The translations under genes and the position numbers were made by a program. The notes beneath the pieces are model-generated. The model did no database searches and was not told the origin of the DNA. It saw only the letters and a program-made list of their open reading frames with translations. From the NCBI GenBank assembly GCA_034509495.1, contig CM067509.1:11710472-11774471 (forward strand): 64,000 nucleotides of DNA, in the 5' to 3' direction. The DNA is from Acestrorhynchus altus. Lineage: Eukaryota; Chordata; Actinopteri; Characiformes; Acestrorhynchidae. Positions 1 to 14,110 of the stretch are shown one piece after another; the first letter of the stretch is position 1; each line of letters starts with the position of its first letter.

Positions 1-508
1 AGCACTGGCTCCAAAAAGAATACAGTGTAAACAAGTCAAAGTGCATCACTGGTACATGATGATTCCTGGGATTAGAACCTGTATTAGTACACCTGTCAAT
101 AGTTAAGCACACTGCTGGCAAAGGAAGATCATCTAAGTTGGACTGACAATAACAATAGATTGAATATCAGATACAGACTACTGTGCCCTTCGCCCACAGT
201 GGCTTGGGGATGTAATAAAGGTTTATATTGCCCCTGTTCCCTCCGTAGAGAAGAGGATATCCCCTGTTGAATGGGGGTTCTTGCTGGAACGAACAAAATT
301 AAATTGTCCTTCTCTCTCACACAGCCTACTGTAGACTCAAGTAATCGCATACAATTTCCCCGTATCCTGTGCCCTTTACCTCTCTGTGAAAAGGATCTGT
401 TCTGGTAATGGGAACAGCTTTTATAAGGGCATAAAGATATGAAAAAAGCAAAACTGCGTAAGAAATGAGAGAACTTTGAATTATAATTGACAAGAAAAAT
501 CCACCTCA

Positions 509-690
509 GAGTGGCTCAGCGGCCTAATGCGTACGATCAGAGGATCACAACTTTGAATCCCAGATCATGCTGCTTGTCATTGGCAGCAAGAGTCTGAGAG
601 AGCAAAACTGGCTGCTCTCTCACACCCAGTGTGATGCTGGTCGGCACAAACATCTTGGTTCGTTCTTGTATTGGAGCTGGTGACCCAAGT
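509..690 (+). repeat. tRNA-derived SINE
   Basis: A box A-like GTGGCTCAGCGGCCTAATGC and box B-like CTTTGAATCCCAG resemble a tRNA head, followed by a body around TGCTGGTCGGCACAAACATC. The head matches two other fragments in the window (41040-41096 and 22660-22708, both inverted). Confidence 0.65.
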
Positions 691-1789
691 GCATTGGCTG
701 CCCAGCAATAATGCAATGGCGGCAGTTTGAAAAGAGACACATTATTGGAGGAGGAATGCGCTGGGAGCATTGCATGTAATGGGGGGAGAGTTTGAATGGG
801 GTTGGGTAATTGGTACTTCCACACAGGGATGGGGAAAAATGGGATAAAAACAGATTGTCATTTCATTGTGGGATATCTAGAGCAATAAATCCTCAAACAT
901 ATAAAATCATACTAAAATCAAACAACAAACATTTAATTCTCTGGAGTCCGAGGCCTTTCTGGCACAACTGAGGTCGTCTGACATGCCTTTACATTGTCAA
1001 AGTTCACTTACCTAAAATCCTTTGTTCCCAAAGTGCTACACATACTTATATTCAGCCCAAAGTGAGCAACTGTGAGAGCTTGGTGAATTACAGTTCCTTT
1101 GATTCACTGCTGCACAATAGTATACCTTATTGCCAATAACTGTAATGGTCTCTACCATCCAGGAAAGACTTTCTACAAGGGTTTGGAGCATTGCTATGAG
1201 TATTTGACTGCATTCAGCATCAAGAGCATGCTAGTGAGCTCCGGATGTTGCATGACCACCACCTCACCTCATCCCAAACTACCCAGCTCATCCCAGAAGC
1301 ATTGGATGGAGGCACATCATTCCATGTAAAATGCTGTTCAGGCCAGTCTGAACTCGTAAACACTTTCATACACTAAAAGTGGGCGACACTTTATAGCATT
1401 TAATTCTCGCGCGAACAAACACCAGCAGCATCTCATGCAAATACATATGTTTAGTATGTAAAGTAGCAGACTTCAAACACACCCTGTGCAATACACAAGT
1501 ACAGAATACACACAATGTGCCGTATGAAAAAAATTTTTTTTGAGATGTTTACAGATGACCAAAGGAACTTCATCTAGGCATAAAGCACCAGTGAGGTTTG
1601 GCATCTGTAACACTGCATGTTATTGTTTTAATATTACAGGTTACTTAATTATTGGGCATCTTAACAGTACTATTAATACACAATACTTATAAGGAGCTTT
1701 TCCTGAACCCAAAGACTATTATAACTGTAATTGTAATGACAAAGTTCACAGAGCATGGAAAACAGGATAACAGGAATACAAGAATAGAA

Positions 1790-1885
1790 ACAAACAAGCT
1801 TGAATAGATGGTTCTTTGAGTGTTCTTGGTTCTATATTGAACCATTTTCTTTACTGAGGAACCCTTCAAGAACCCTGTTTTTTTT
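1790..1885. repeat. GAACC-type MITE copy
   Basis: Contains GGTTCTTTGAGTGTTCTTGG, GGTTCTATATTGAACC and GAACCCTTCAAGAACCC followed by poly-T. One of several related copies in the window. Confidence 0.5.
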
Positions 1886-3556
1886 TTTTTTTAAGTGTGT
1901 AGACTTCCCAGAAGATTAGACACTATAGCAAAAGTAGACAAATTCTTTATTAATACTGTTCATTTTCATAAGAAGCTACAAATATCTGGACTTTTCAATT
2001 GTGCAGTAATACTGCCATGTCATGAAAAATGTGACATGGTATTTAAATGTACATTAATATATTACTTATTTCATAATTATAAAAAAGATAATTGTGTCCA
2101 TTAAACTGACTTCTTACCAGGATAGTTAAGGTCATAATCATTTGGAACGAATGTTTCAGTGTGACTGTGTGGTTTATAAAGACCTAACAGTACAATAGCA
2201 CAATAGCAACACTTTTCACACAGCTGATAAAACAGGCCAGCAATCCTCATTCCTAAATAAAGTGCTACTACGCTGCTATTTCACAGTAAATCTATCAGTA
2301 TTTATACATGTCACCAAAGTGTCAGGATAACACTCCTCTAATAGGCCTTAATTTACAGCACAACATTGTTTACTTTACCTCTCTCCATTCAAGGTTATAT
2401 TAAAAGGAAATGTTTGTAGTCATCTTACAAGAGATGCATTACCTTCGTCTCACTGCCAAATCATCCCATTGGAACTACACGGTTCTAGATGACATTACCA
2501 GCATTGTGACAGAATAAGCATGTCAATAACCCAACAATAACTTAACATGTGAGGTATTTTTTAATTTGCACTGTATGCATTTTAGGCTCTTTATCTAAAA
2601 CACAAAGTTTCTATCTCCACACGCATCAATGTCACAATAAAAATGTTACGGCTCAATATCTCAAAACTGCTCTCAAAGCAGATAGAACCTAATAATTCCA
2701 AGCAGGCAAAATATTCTCACATCAGAGAAAGTAATAAGCTTTAGCTTCATGAGAAAATGACAAATTCCATGCAGCAAACACCAATTTAAAAAGCTGTGTT
2801 CCCATTTAAAACCTGATGCACTGCGTAGGTGAGACATGGGAGAACATGTTCCATTTTAATCTCCAAGTGTTCTGCCACAATGTTTTCAAAACTAACGCTC
2901 ATGTATCAATATACAATTTTCCACTAGAATTAATGGATACATGAAGCATTCATGGGGCAGGCTTTGCTCACCTAAATTGCTGTTTTCATGGCAACCACTG
3001 CACTAAAGTCAGAGGTAAATAGTGATCTATTTTTAAACCTGTTATGTGCTTAATGTCTTTCCATAATTCACGTGTTTCACCTTTTGATCGCTAATAGATT
3101 ATGCTCACACTGAGACAGGCATATGGACAGTGGGCAGCATTGTTTGAGCCCTTTGAGTTGAGTCCCTATTACTGAGCTCAGGCAAAGCAGCTAATGTGAA
3201 CTAGCACTAACGAAGTGCACCACTAATCCTTGCCATGGGCATTTCTACCACAAACAAATACCTTATATAGCAAGCACGCATTCCATTCAGCACGCTGGTG
3301 TTACTCCAGTGACATTCCACAAGTTTATAATTTGGAACAAGTAGCATCGGGAATGTAACCTCTTCCAGGAGTATGAAGGTTGTGGGAGTCTACAGAAATG
3401 AGAAATTACCCACGAGTGTCTGGAACTAGTCTAGTCATGTGTAGTCTAATGAGTGTAATGATGTGCCAAGAGTATATACCTCTTAATAAACATGTAAAAT
3501 TCTGACAAAACACCTACATCTATGATCCTGCAATACTTAGGTTTGTATAATCTGAA

Positions 3557-3583
3557 ACACACACACACACACACACACACACA
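3557..3583. repeat. (AC)n microsatellite
   Basis: Uninterrupted AC dinucleotides. Confidence 0.95.
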
Positions 3584-5135
3584 GAGATCACAACTGAACT
3601 CATGCCATGGCCCGATTTGCAGCAGACGCTGTTGGCCAATCTCAGCACCCCTGCTTTAAAGAGTGGAAATTTGGCACTAGCAAATCATAAACATATGTTG
3701 GACATATTAATAAAGCACATTTACGATGTGCGGTTGCCCAGGCTCTCCAAAGTGGTTTGCTTATGTTTACGGCCTTAACACATCTCAATAGGCCCTCACA
3801 AAAACAAAGTGCAACACTAAATGTAACCCAAATGTACTCACACTTATTGCATTCGCTAATTACTAGACCAAGCAAAAATGCAAACTGCTGGCACAGGGAC
3901 AATGGAACTAGCCAACCCTGAGCTTGAAGCAGGCTGGGCAGCAGAGGGGTGGGTCGAGACTGACTGCCAGATCAGTCCCACTGAGCCAATGTTTCCTGGG
4001 TCTTATCCTCCATGCTGAGTCTCAGCGCAAACTCACGCTTCAGTTTCCCCGTACATTACTGATCACTGCACTGCTTTAAAGTTTCAACCCTTGGTCAGGT
4101 ACAGCTGAAAAAAAGAACATAGCTTAGCCAAGTTCAGTGCTTATACATTTAAGTTCGGAAGGGCAGAGTGGTAATGCTTGATTAAGCTTTTTGTCAACCA
4201 AAAAAGAGTTTCTACTCAAACTACTCCCAAAATAAAACTTACAAAAACAGACATCAAAACATTGGACCACAAAACTTTAAAGATAGTTAGCGAGTTAAAT
4301 ATAGTTAAGTTAATTAGATGTAATAAATGCAGCTCCAAAAAAAATTGTGACAAAGTTTTTGTTCATTTTTGTTCAGAATTTAATGTCAAATGAAGTATTT
4401 CAAGCCTTTTTTGTTTTTCTCTTTTGATCAGTATGGCTTAAAGCTCATGAAAATCAGAAATCCACATTATTAGAATGTTATCAGCATCTACAGCAACAGC
4501 ATCAACGTTAGGCAAAAAGGCTTGGAATATGTAATGGAAATGTAATAAATATAAAATATTACCATTTACCTTTTAAACTTAAATTAGACATAGACTAATA
4601 TTTCACTGCTGTCATGTAAAAGCCATGTCATGTAACATGATTAGGAAACCTTAACGTTCAGTGGAAGTAAATGTTAAATGATTTTATTTTAAGACATTTT
4701 TGGAGCTATTTAATTGATCCGTATACCATCAAATGTTACCATATTGTTAACAACTACTGCCAGATTTAAAAGTCAAAAAGTCAAAAACTGCAAGAATGGA
4801 GATTATTTTTGACAGTAATGGTATTAATTCCAAACATGACAATTTTGCATCTTTTGCATTTTTACCATGTCTAACTACAGTGGAGCACAAAATCAGAATC
4901 AGATTTTTATTTCAAAAAAGCAAACGGCTTATTATTCAGAAAATTAGGATTGGTGTCTCTCTAATGGGTAAAAATGAGATGGCTACATGACATGGCACAC
5001 ATATGGTAAAATTTCAAAGTAGTACAAAAAAAACAAAATAACAAACAAACAAAAAAAACATAAATGGAAAATCTCATTAAAAGGAAGATCTCATTTACAG
5101 CAAAACATCAACCAATAACACTACAATGTAAACCA

Positions 5136-5319
5136 GGGGTCATCAATCCTGCTCCTGGAGACCTTGCTGCGGACTTTAGATTCGACCCTAATCCACCCAC
5201 CTGATCCAACTTATTATTGCTTTCAGAAGTTCTTGATTGATTGAATGGGGTGTGTTAGATTAGGGTTGGAGTTGGAATTTGCAGGAAGGTAGCTCACCAG
5301 GATCAGGGTTGGTGACCCC
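5136..5319. mobile_element. 184-bp palindromic MITE
   Basis: GGGGTCATCAATCCTGCTCC at the left pairs with GATCAGGGTTGGTGACCCC at the right. Interior sequence is also roughly self-complementary. This is a common teleost short element; I do not assign a superfamily. Confidence 0.7.
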
Positions 5320-6796
5320 GAGTAAGTGATCAGATTTCTTTCAATTCATTTATAAATTTCTTCTCTGAAATTTGCAAATCAATTAAAATAAAAACAACTA
5401 CCATTAGTTGCTTACTATTATAATTTAGAGAGAAAGCTTATCCTTTCAAAATAAAGCTGTGGAGGGGGGTGGGGTTTATATAATGCAATCAACCAATAAC
5501 CTGGCTTTATTTATCATATTGCTTAAAATTTCTAAGGGGTGTAATTTTTAGTGTCTATTTTGATAGAGAGAGGAAGATTCCATTTTTGCAAATAAGCAAA
5601 TAAACATTTGGCTGTAAAAAGAACTCAAACCTAAAAAATGTGTATTTTTCTAGCTTCACCATCCAAAACCGGCCTGCTGGTTACAGGGTTTTAGAGGCAG
5701 CTGGAGATCCTTATATGGCAGAGAAGGGTTAGAATTCCTCTTATAATGGCTAAGAGTATTCTTATTGCCTCATATCCGTGTGAATACTTGAAAAATGTTA
5801 CTGGAGATCTGAGGAAGATGTCCTTGCCTGGACCCAAAGCATAATGATAAGCTCTGCATTTTACACTTCTTTAATGACTACTTTTCATGGTGAACAATCT
5901 GTAATTTATGGGACATTTTTAAACTCAGTCATAACCAGAAGAGTTTGCATCTAAAAAGAGAAATGTCTCCCATACATCACAGACACTCACATCCATATGC
6001 ATTAGCACATGCTGCATATCCAAATCAAACATCCAAACCACCTTCTATCAGAGAAAAAGATGAAGAAAATGGGAAAAAGCTTATTAATTCATATCAACAT
6101 CGAATATATTCTTTATCTTGGCTGCTGCTCCCCACCCCTCCAGTCCTTCCTCTGCAGCACGAAGGTTTGCTGATGCACTTGATACCAAGACTGTTAAGGT
6201 ATCATTCAGTTGCCGTGGCAATGGCTCAGGGTTATCTTTGTGCCTGGCACAAACACAGTGACGCACACTGCAGTATCTGCGTATTACATGCATGTCGATC
6301 TATGCATTGCATGCAATAGCTTGCTATGATGCCACATTTAAAAGGTCAGTCTAATAACTAACTACTCGCCCCTATTATTCTACAGTTTTGAGATTTGTTA
6401 CAGTTTATCTCCTGAGGTTCACTTATGTTTGTGTGCATTTATATAACAAACATTTGTACACAACCATTATTCAACCTCTTTTTATGTATCAGGCTGTTCT
6501 TGTTGCTGAGTCTGAACTGGTCCCTATGTTATGCCTCCTTCAAAAAGCAGTCTGGGATAAAACACTACCTTTAGCACAACACTTAATGCAAATGGGGGAA
6601 GAAATAGGCAGAAATATTTCAATACTGTGATTTGTGACAACACAAAAACCCAATTCTTTTAACCCCTTAGACCCTGTAGCCCACACTCCTTAATTTTTAT
6701 AACTGCATTAACATCAGTTTCATAGGCCCTACAATAGAACCTGGTGGGACTCCACGGGATATATTGAATTTAACAAAATAAATGTGCAATTATTTT

Positions 6797-6870
6797 TCAA
6801 ATCAAATCAAGTTTATTGACATCACATGACAAAGGTGTAACAGTGAATGAAAAACTTGTCCCACACTGTA
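6797..6870 (-). repeat. LINE 3'-tail-like fragment
   Basis: On the minus strand AATAAACTTGATTTGATTTG resembles the end of the repeat at 63840. Confidence 0.4.
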
Positions 6871-7147
6871 GTAAAAACTAGAGGGAGCTTGAAACACAGC
6901 AGCCATGCATGGCACCATTTTTCAACATTTTTGCATGAATGAGTGAATAATGTTAGTGCATTGTGAAAAGGTTTCTAATAATAATTTTATACAAAAAAGG
7001 TAAACTGATCAAACATTATATTCATTATATGTAACGTTATAGTCCACAACATTATGGTTATTATTAGAATATTCAATTTCAAGTTTGAGTAAATGACTAT
7101 TTAAACAGTATAAAAACAGTTTCTAGGTCAGCACTTGCAACCACAAT

Positions 7148-7410
7148 CATGGGGAAGACTGCTGACCTGACAGCTGTCCAGAAGACGATCTTCAACAACC
7201 TCCATAATGGAAACTGAATGTCCGGAAGGAAAAGATGTGGTTTAAAAGGGTGCATGAGCAATAGCAATGACCGCAGCCTTCAGAGGATTCTCAAGGAAAG
7301 TTGATCCAAGAACTTTGCACAGCTTCTCCAGGAGTGGACTGGGGCTGGTGTCTGTGCACCAAGAGGTCAGATTGATGGAATGGATCTCAAGATACTTCAT
7401 TGTGTTACTC
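7148..7410 (+). mobile_element. Tc1-like transposase fragment
   Basis: An ATG at 7149 starts MGKTADLTAVQKTIFNNLHN, the usual N-terminus of one fish Tc1 transposase group, then decays through frameshifts and stops. Later pieces resemble the family's basic linker and KVDPRTLHSFSRSGLG-type region. No matching inverted repeats were identified. Confidence 0.6.
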
Positions 7411-8264
7411 TGTGTGTAACATCAGCTACAAAACTCAAAACTGGCAAAGAAACATCAATGCAGAGGAAAAAATTAGAGCAAAGCAAGATAATCCCATTCC
7501 TTCACAATAATTAGCATAATGGCACCATAATAGTCTTCGCTCGCCAACTCAGTAACGTCGACTCATTATCTGTGCCATGTAATCTTGCAAACCCTCAAGT
7601 AAGTGCCTTATACAATACTGCGCCGATGCCATTCTCCCACCTCTTCGAGAGGTAATTGCCCAAGTGTCACAGCTGCCAATCAAAAGTGAAAAAGAATCTA
7701 GGTGGGCTGCACTGGTTGATAGTGGAGATGATGTGTCTCCCTTATGGCTTTCTCACAAAGGAAACTGTTTATACCTTGATTGCTCACACATCAACTGAAA
7801 GACATCTAACTGCTGTCATGCTGTGGTGCTTAAGACAAACATTCAGTTCTTAACTCTGGTCTCTTGAGTACTTGCATTAAATGTCCTTAATCGTTGGTAT
7901 TACACCACGGGGTCTTTTCAGTCCATTTCATACTCATACAAGTTGATTCAGGCATCTATGGACATTCAGTTTTCATTTCAAAAACTGATGTTAAAATATT
8001 TATACAGTGATCATATTATACAATATTGAACAAACAAACATGGGGTGACCACCTAAGCCAAGGGGTCCAAATCTTAGTCAAGAAAGGACGAGTGAAGCAG
8101 AAGCACAATTATTTAGTCAGTTCGTCCCTATTTTTACATAACTGATTTGTTATATGAGGATTGATTCTACTAGGTTAGAATAAAAAAATGTGCAGTTTGA
8201 GGTTAATACTGGTGACCTCCTGAATGCTCTGAAACAATACACCACCTCTTGCACACTACTTAGA

Positions 8265-8451
8265 TACCATATTTTGCGGACTATAAGCCGCACTGGAATA
8301 TAAGCCGCACCCGCAAAGTAAAAAAAAAAAACAAAAAAAAAAACAAACAAACTGGAAAATAACATAAGAAGAAAAAGCTGCACCTCATTATAAGCCGCAT
8401 GGTTTAAAGCGTGGAAAAAACATAGCGGCTTATAGTCCAGAAAATATGGTA
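8265..8451. mobile_element. 187-bp MITE with 27-bp inverted repeats
   Basis: TACCATATTTTGCGGACTAT followed by AAGCCGC at the left (8265-8291) is repeated in inverse at the right (8425-8451) with two mismatches. The outermost bases are TA on both sides, compatible with a TA target duplication. TATAAGCCGCA is repeated inside at about 8300 and 8390. Confidence 0.75.
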
Positions 8452-8635
8452 ATATTCCAAATCCCATAGTGTCAGAAGGCTGGGTAAAAATACAACTTAT
8501 AAAGCTAATGAACACGCATTCTCCTCATTATCTCATTTGATTTGTAGCAACATATCTAATTTTTTAAGTACCTGTTTCAAACAGCATTGAACCAGTTCCT
8601 GAACCTGTTCCTCTTTTGCCAAACAAGATGATTTC

Positions 8636-8685
<50 letters not shown>
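8636..8685. repeat. (AAT)n microsatellite
   Basis: About 16 uninterrupted AAT trinucleotides. Confidence 0.95.
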
Positions 8686-8686
<1 letters not shown>

Positions 8687-9289
8687 CTTAGACTCTGTGT
8701 TTAGATTTTGATATCAGTTTCCTTTAGGTCCACAGACTGTACAAACACCAATTTATGGCAGCAAATATGTAGATACTACGCAATTATTTCTTGAGTATGC
8801 ATTAATTCAACTGTATACATTATGACCTATAAATGCATGCATTACTGATCTTTAGTTCTTTAGCTCATGTTCAACAATTTGTGAGGTCTAAAGCCCTATT
8901 CAGACTGGATGGGGGTAATGTTTTACCACAAGTACTGGTCCAAAATGAATCCTATCTGAAAAGGGCACTAATCACCCAAGTTAACATCACATTGGTGTAC
9001 ATCCGGAAATATTCCAGACTGTGTCGAGTCTCAATAAGGGTTCAATAGTGAACAATACTGCAGTTTGCTTTTACTAAAGTGCAGTTTAAAAATTTGAAGG
9101 CTCTCTCAGGACAGCACAGACGGATTTTCACAGTGAACCCACATCTTGTATGAGCTCGGCCTAAAATAATCCATCCTGTACACGTACATTGGTTTTCTGT
9201 ATTCACAGTGCCAAGACCCCACTGAGCACTCCTGGGCTTGTTTATGTCACCTGAATGTGCAGCGGCCACCCTGTGATTAGCACACATAT

Positions 9290-9620
9290 CATGTTATATT
9301 AGCAAGCATATGGCCTCGCCATGAGTCGCCTGAGCTGGGCAGCTGGGATATTGTTTCCCTGGATGGAGACGGCCTGGTTCCTCCATGTACCCAGCAAAGT
9401 GCACAAACACTCGCTGCTGTATTTATGATATTCACAAAGCTCCGAGTTCGGCTGCTTGCAACAGCTGCAGAGGATACATGAGAGATCTATGAGAGTCCCC
9501 TCGTTTTGCCCAGGCTAATGATTTATGGAGTTCTGGAAAGTGGTCCTACATCTGTTTCACAGAGGATTTAAAAAGGGTGTGGAGTGGAGATGCTTTCTGG
9601 TTGCAAGCACAGCACAGAGC
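9290..9620. other. repeat-free, complex sequence; candidate conserved regulatory element
   Basis: A run of higher-complexity, mixed-composition sequence in otherwise AT-rich intron, for example TGGATGGAGACGGCCTGGTT and TTCGGCTGCTTGCAACAGCT. No coding frame or repeat was recognised. Its candidate status is by appearance only. Confidence 0.2.
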
Positions 9621-9755
9621 GCACATAAAATGTGATTCTCTAGTCTGCTGAACTGATTTAATGAGAGATCCAAATGGGAGGACTCATAGAATTGGTTCCA
9701 AACATACAGATTAGGGACAGGCAATGTCGCAGAAACATGTGGTGATGATACTCAA

Positions 9756-10045
9756 ATACATTATATTCAACCATCTTCTTATCCGATTCTTCCTGTTCAG
9801 GGTCGTAGTGGGTTCAGAGCCTACCTGGAATCACTGGACACAAGCAAGCAATACCAGCAATTCCAGTGGACACAAGGAAGCAATGCCAGTGCACCACATC
9901 TATTCCTTCATACCCAAGTGCAAATTAGCATGGCCAGTTCACATTCCATGTGGAATTCTGGGAGTACCCAAAGGAAAAACCAGATTAAACTAACAAGCTT
10001 GGACTTTTGGAGCTGTGCAGCACCTATACAACCTACTGCACCACA
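9756..10045 (+). repeat. degenerate teleost interspersed repeat
   Basis: Starts near ATCTTCTTATCCGATTC and has TTCAGGGTCGTAGTGGGTTC and AGAGCCTACCTGGAATCACT, ending around CTGTGCAGCACCTATACAAC. This order resembles a very common teleost dispersed repeat; its middle is decayed. Confidence 0.6.
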
Positions 10046-10587
10046 GTCACTCACTATAAAATATTTATCTTCAAATGAAATTTAAAAAAAGAAATACAGA
10101 AATATCCTGAACAAAGACGTCTAAAAGACATCAATACGACATCTTTGTCGATATTTAAACAACGTCCACAGAGACTGATTTGAACATCTTTCTAATGTTG
10201 CATGTTTGCTGGAGTGGCCTTAAAACAAGCGTTTTACACATCATGTCATCGCTTCATGCTGTTTGCGCAAGAACCCTACAGCCTATTGATTAACAGCTGC
10301 ATTGAAAGGAATTCAAAGGTCAGGCTGTAGCAGTCTGAAGAAATGGCAAACTGCGTGAAGGTGAATGAGCAGATTTGCTACTCTGGTGCCAACATAACAC
10401 TGCGGTTTCCATAGACTAAAAGAAAGTAACATTAAGCTAGCTGTAAAGGTTGTATAAGCAAATGCTATTACACATTGCAGATGTTCATGGCTGTCTGTCA
10501 ATACTGCACCAGAATATCCCATTATTATTTGCTGTATTCGGTTCTAGTACATTGGAGATGAGCAGTAAAAAAAACAACAACATTCCA

Positions 10588-10708
10588 TGCAACTCTGAAG
10601 GGCTTGATAATGAGCTGATTAGTTAAATGAGGTGTGGTGGGAAAGTAGGGAAAGCTCAAACATGCAAGGTAGGCGTGCTTTCAGGACCAGGGTTGAGAAA
10701 CACTACTT
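10588..10708. repeat. half of a palindromic MITE related to the one at 5136
   Basis: Ends with GGACCAGGGTTGAGAAACAC, a typical right end of the same kind of element; the left inverted repeat is not recognisable. Confidence 0.4.
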
Positions 10709-13700
10709 TAACTTAGAAATCCATATTATGACACACTATGATGTCATTTATTACAGTAATAAATATTATCATAAGACCCAGGTCCAGTTGCGATCTATTC
10801 AGAGGTCTCACATAGTTCTGAAGAGTTTACAACACTTTAACGCACTTTATTTCAGTGTTGATGCCACACTAAGCACACTATCCTCAGGCTAATCATCTGG
10901 GGCCTGCATAAACCCTCGCTTTATAAAGGTCCTTCTGATCAGAGTGATCTGTGGAAGAACTTTCTGGCAGCCACACTCATCTGGCCGGTTAGAGGCAAAG
11001 CAGGCCAAACAGAGCCCACAGCACGTGTTTATGGTCCTTCAGGGCACATCCGTCTGCTACAAATGGAGCCCTTAATATTGCCACTCTCACTCAGCTGGCA
11101 GAATGAGGCTCCAGTGGAGTCAACACTACTACAAAAAAGACGAACGGAGTTCACAAACAGAAAAAAAGCAGCTCAACTTAACTAACCACAAGGAGTCACT
11201 TCCTAGATGGTGATGATACGAAAGGGTTTATCCTCAAATCTGATGTATTACTAAATATGGGTCAATAAGTAACTTAAGAAACTGTTCCAAGTCCAACAAA
11301 GTGCAGAGTAACCAAGGATTAAAATCAGTACATAAAAACGACAGCCTTCAAAAAACAGATGGAGCACAGATGGGCCAAAACATTTACGTGAAAAAATGAT
11401 GCAGAAATTTCTCACTCATATCAGTCCAGATACAACAAGTACAAAAAAAAATAAAAATAAACACTCAAGTGGACTGACCGATAGTTCTTTACCCTAAAAT
11501 CCCCCAGTGGGAAATGAGAAGCTGAGATTATAGAGTATTTTTACTAGCCTCTGAGCACGGATATGGTAAAAACGGCTGCAGTGCCTCTGGAGACAAAGCT
11601 TAAGAGTCTGAGAAATAAGGGAGGGAAAGTACAGTCACACAAGTGGAGCACACAAAGTTCTCCTTCTTTATATTCTACACTATTGTTTTAGCACTGCAGC
11701 CTTGTTTTATCAACATAAGAACCATCATTTCTGTTAAATTTAGTTTTCAACTTAAAAAAAAAAAGTCATCACTTAGATGCACATGGAAATGTGAAATGTC
11801 TTAAGAACAGAGCTGTCCAAGATGGTGATCTGTAAGACTTATGCATTCCACCTTTCCCAGACCACATTAACCCTTTTAACCCCAAAAGCCTGTTTCTGGA
11901 CCCTTATTTTTGCCCTAAAATGATTTATGATACATAGACATTTCATTACAGTAAAAATAAAGTTAGCTAGGTACAGAATAAACAGTAGATATAGAATACT
12001 AAGTGCTACATAGGGGTGGGAATTATGACAATATATTATATTGATTGATTCACAATTTACTGTTCTGAGCATACTGTGAATATCTCCAGTTCTTCAAGAA
12101 CAATGAATATTGTATAATAAAAATCTTTACCCTATCGCCAAGCCTTAGTCTCTAAGCTCTAGGAAGGGTTCTCTGTAGTAATTATAAAGTTTTCAAAAAC
12201 AGAACAGTTTGGTGCTATAAAGAGTGATTCTCCAAGGGATTCCACCAATGTGAAGGCCTCTTTAACCAGGTAAAATGCCACATTTGCATTGTTTTACATA
12301 GAGCTAGGGCTGTGTGGTACATGTTATTTATATCTATATTAGGATATAAACAGATATGGGCTGAGGTGGTGCTGTTTACACCAAGGTTCAATCTTGCAGA
12401 AAACATTTCTAGCATCCTTGTTCTGCTCTGCCCCCTGCTCTCGGCTCCCCCATTATTCTGCTTTCCTTCGCCCCCACATAAGACAGACATAAAATAGAGC
12501 TGTGGCATGAAGACAACTTGTTAAAATTTGATCATTTCTTCTTTATACACACCAAGTTTATAAATGTTGCCATTCAGATAAAATATATTTGGATAGGATT
12601 TTTTTTGTCCATACGTTTGACATATTAGGTGCCTCTGCCTTTGAGCTATCTATAATTTTAATGTGCATCCAATGCATAATTTAAGGCATCACAATGAAAT
12701 ATTTGCACTGAATCTATGACAACGTGACAGTATTTCAGAACATGCATACATGCAGTATGTCAACACCCAGAAAATGCTGTATTTGAGTCTATTCCAGGAA
12801 AGAAAAGTCAGCGAGGCTCTTCCTCCCACACAGCAGCCATCATTTCCTACAGCTGGAAATGGACTGACACACTGGCTGATACCCTCTGGCATATTGACAA
12901 GACCCTGCTGAAAACTGTCTCGGTCATACACTCCCATTGCCTTCTCATCACAATGAATTGACATCTCACAATCTCGCTAAATATCAGTTAGAGCGCATTT
13001 TTATTAACTGCAACATGTTACAGCCCGTTGACGTTATGTTTCATTAAAGAGTAATGGAAAAACATGCATTACGCACTTCAGAGAGCACTGATCTGATAAC
13101 AGGTATTAGCAGACCCTATTGGACCCTAGTGTGTGTGGGTGGCTGATCAGCCATCAAAGGGAAAATAGATCCAATACTGTTACAAATCACCCGAAATGGC
13201 ACAGCCTCATACTGTAAACAAATGCTTTATTGCCAGAACAGAACACATGGCAGTTACCAAACATGAAAAACATCAAACAGGCACAGTCACACTCTGTGAT
13301 GTGAAGGTGTTAGATATGTGTTGCTTTCTGTGAGGTAGCTTGAGTAGTTGGAACCTGGTATCCTACTTTTAGATGATCAATGTACAAGTGATATCATTCC
13401 ATCTCCAGTATGTACTGAGAGAGCATTTACATGCCATAGTGATACATTGCCAAGAAAGGATGTCTAGCCTTTAAAATGGGCAAAAACATCCCAACTGTCT
13501 CCAAAAGAAACACTGAAAAAAGCAATGCACTGAATTTAAATTATAATTCATTATGCTGAGATACATGGTAATTTTTTTTTAAATCAAACTTTAGACAAAC
13601 TGATAAAGTATAAAAAACATCATCTGTTACACTGTTAGGTACTGAATACTGTGATACTTTGATATATCAGTACTTTATTTCACCAAACAACAAATCAATT

Positions 13701-13859
13701 CAAAGTATCACTTTAAGAAAAAAAGCAGCTATATAAATGTTACGCATAGATGAAAATGAACTCTACATGCTGTATTCAGACAGCAGCTAGCTGCGTCAGT
13801 GCACGTTGTGTGTAGGTTTGTGTAGGTTTCTATAAGCAGCAGGACACTGGCAAGACTGA

Positions 13860-14110
13860 ATGAAAAAGCTGTTAACAGCTTGAGATCGCCACATGGCGAA
13901 TCTGCCATAGCAGCCGAGCGACTAATTAGCAGCCTTCACCCATTACTGTGAGAAAGACTGAATAATTGACAGCAGCATGTTTGGCCACTTGAACATATTT
14001 GAGACCATTTGCTGTTAAATCTACAAGGCGGAATTGATTTTAACCTTATGATCCCACTGCAACTCGAGTACACCTTAAAATCACACTCAAAACGGGCTCA
14101 GCAAGTTAGG
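13860..14110. other. candidate conserved regulatory element
   Basis: Unique-looking sequence with homeodomain-type cores GACTAATTAGCAG and TGAATAATTGACAGCAG. No frame or repeat seen. Confidence 0.22.

Noticed and set aside
509..570. Possible tRNA gene (box A and box B)
   Set aside because: No cloverleaf acceptor or anticodon stem could be drawn, and the same head recurs elsewhere attached to a SINE body.
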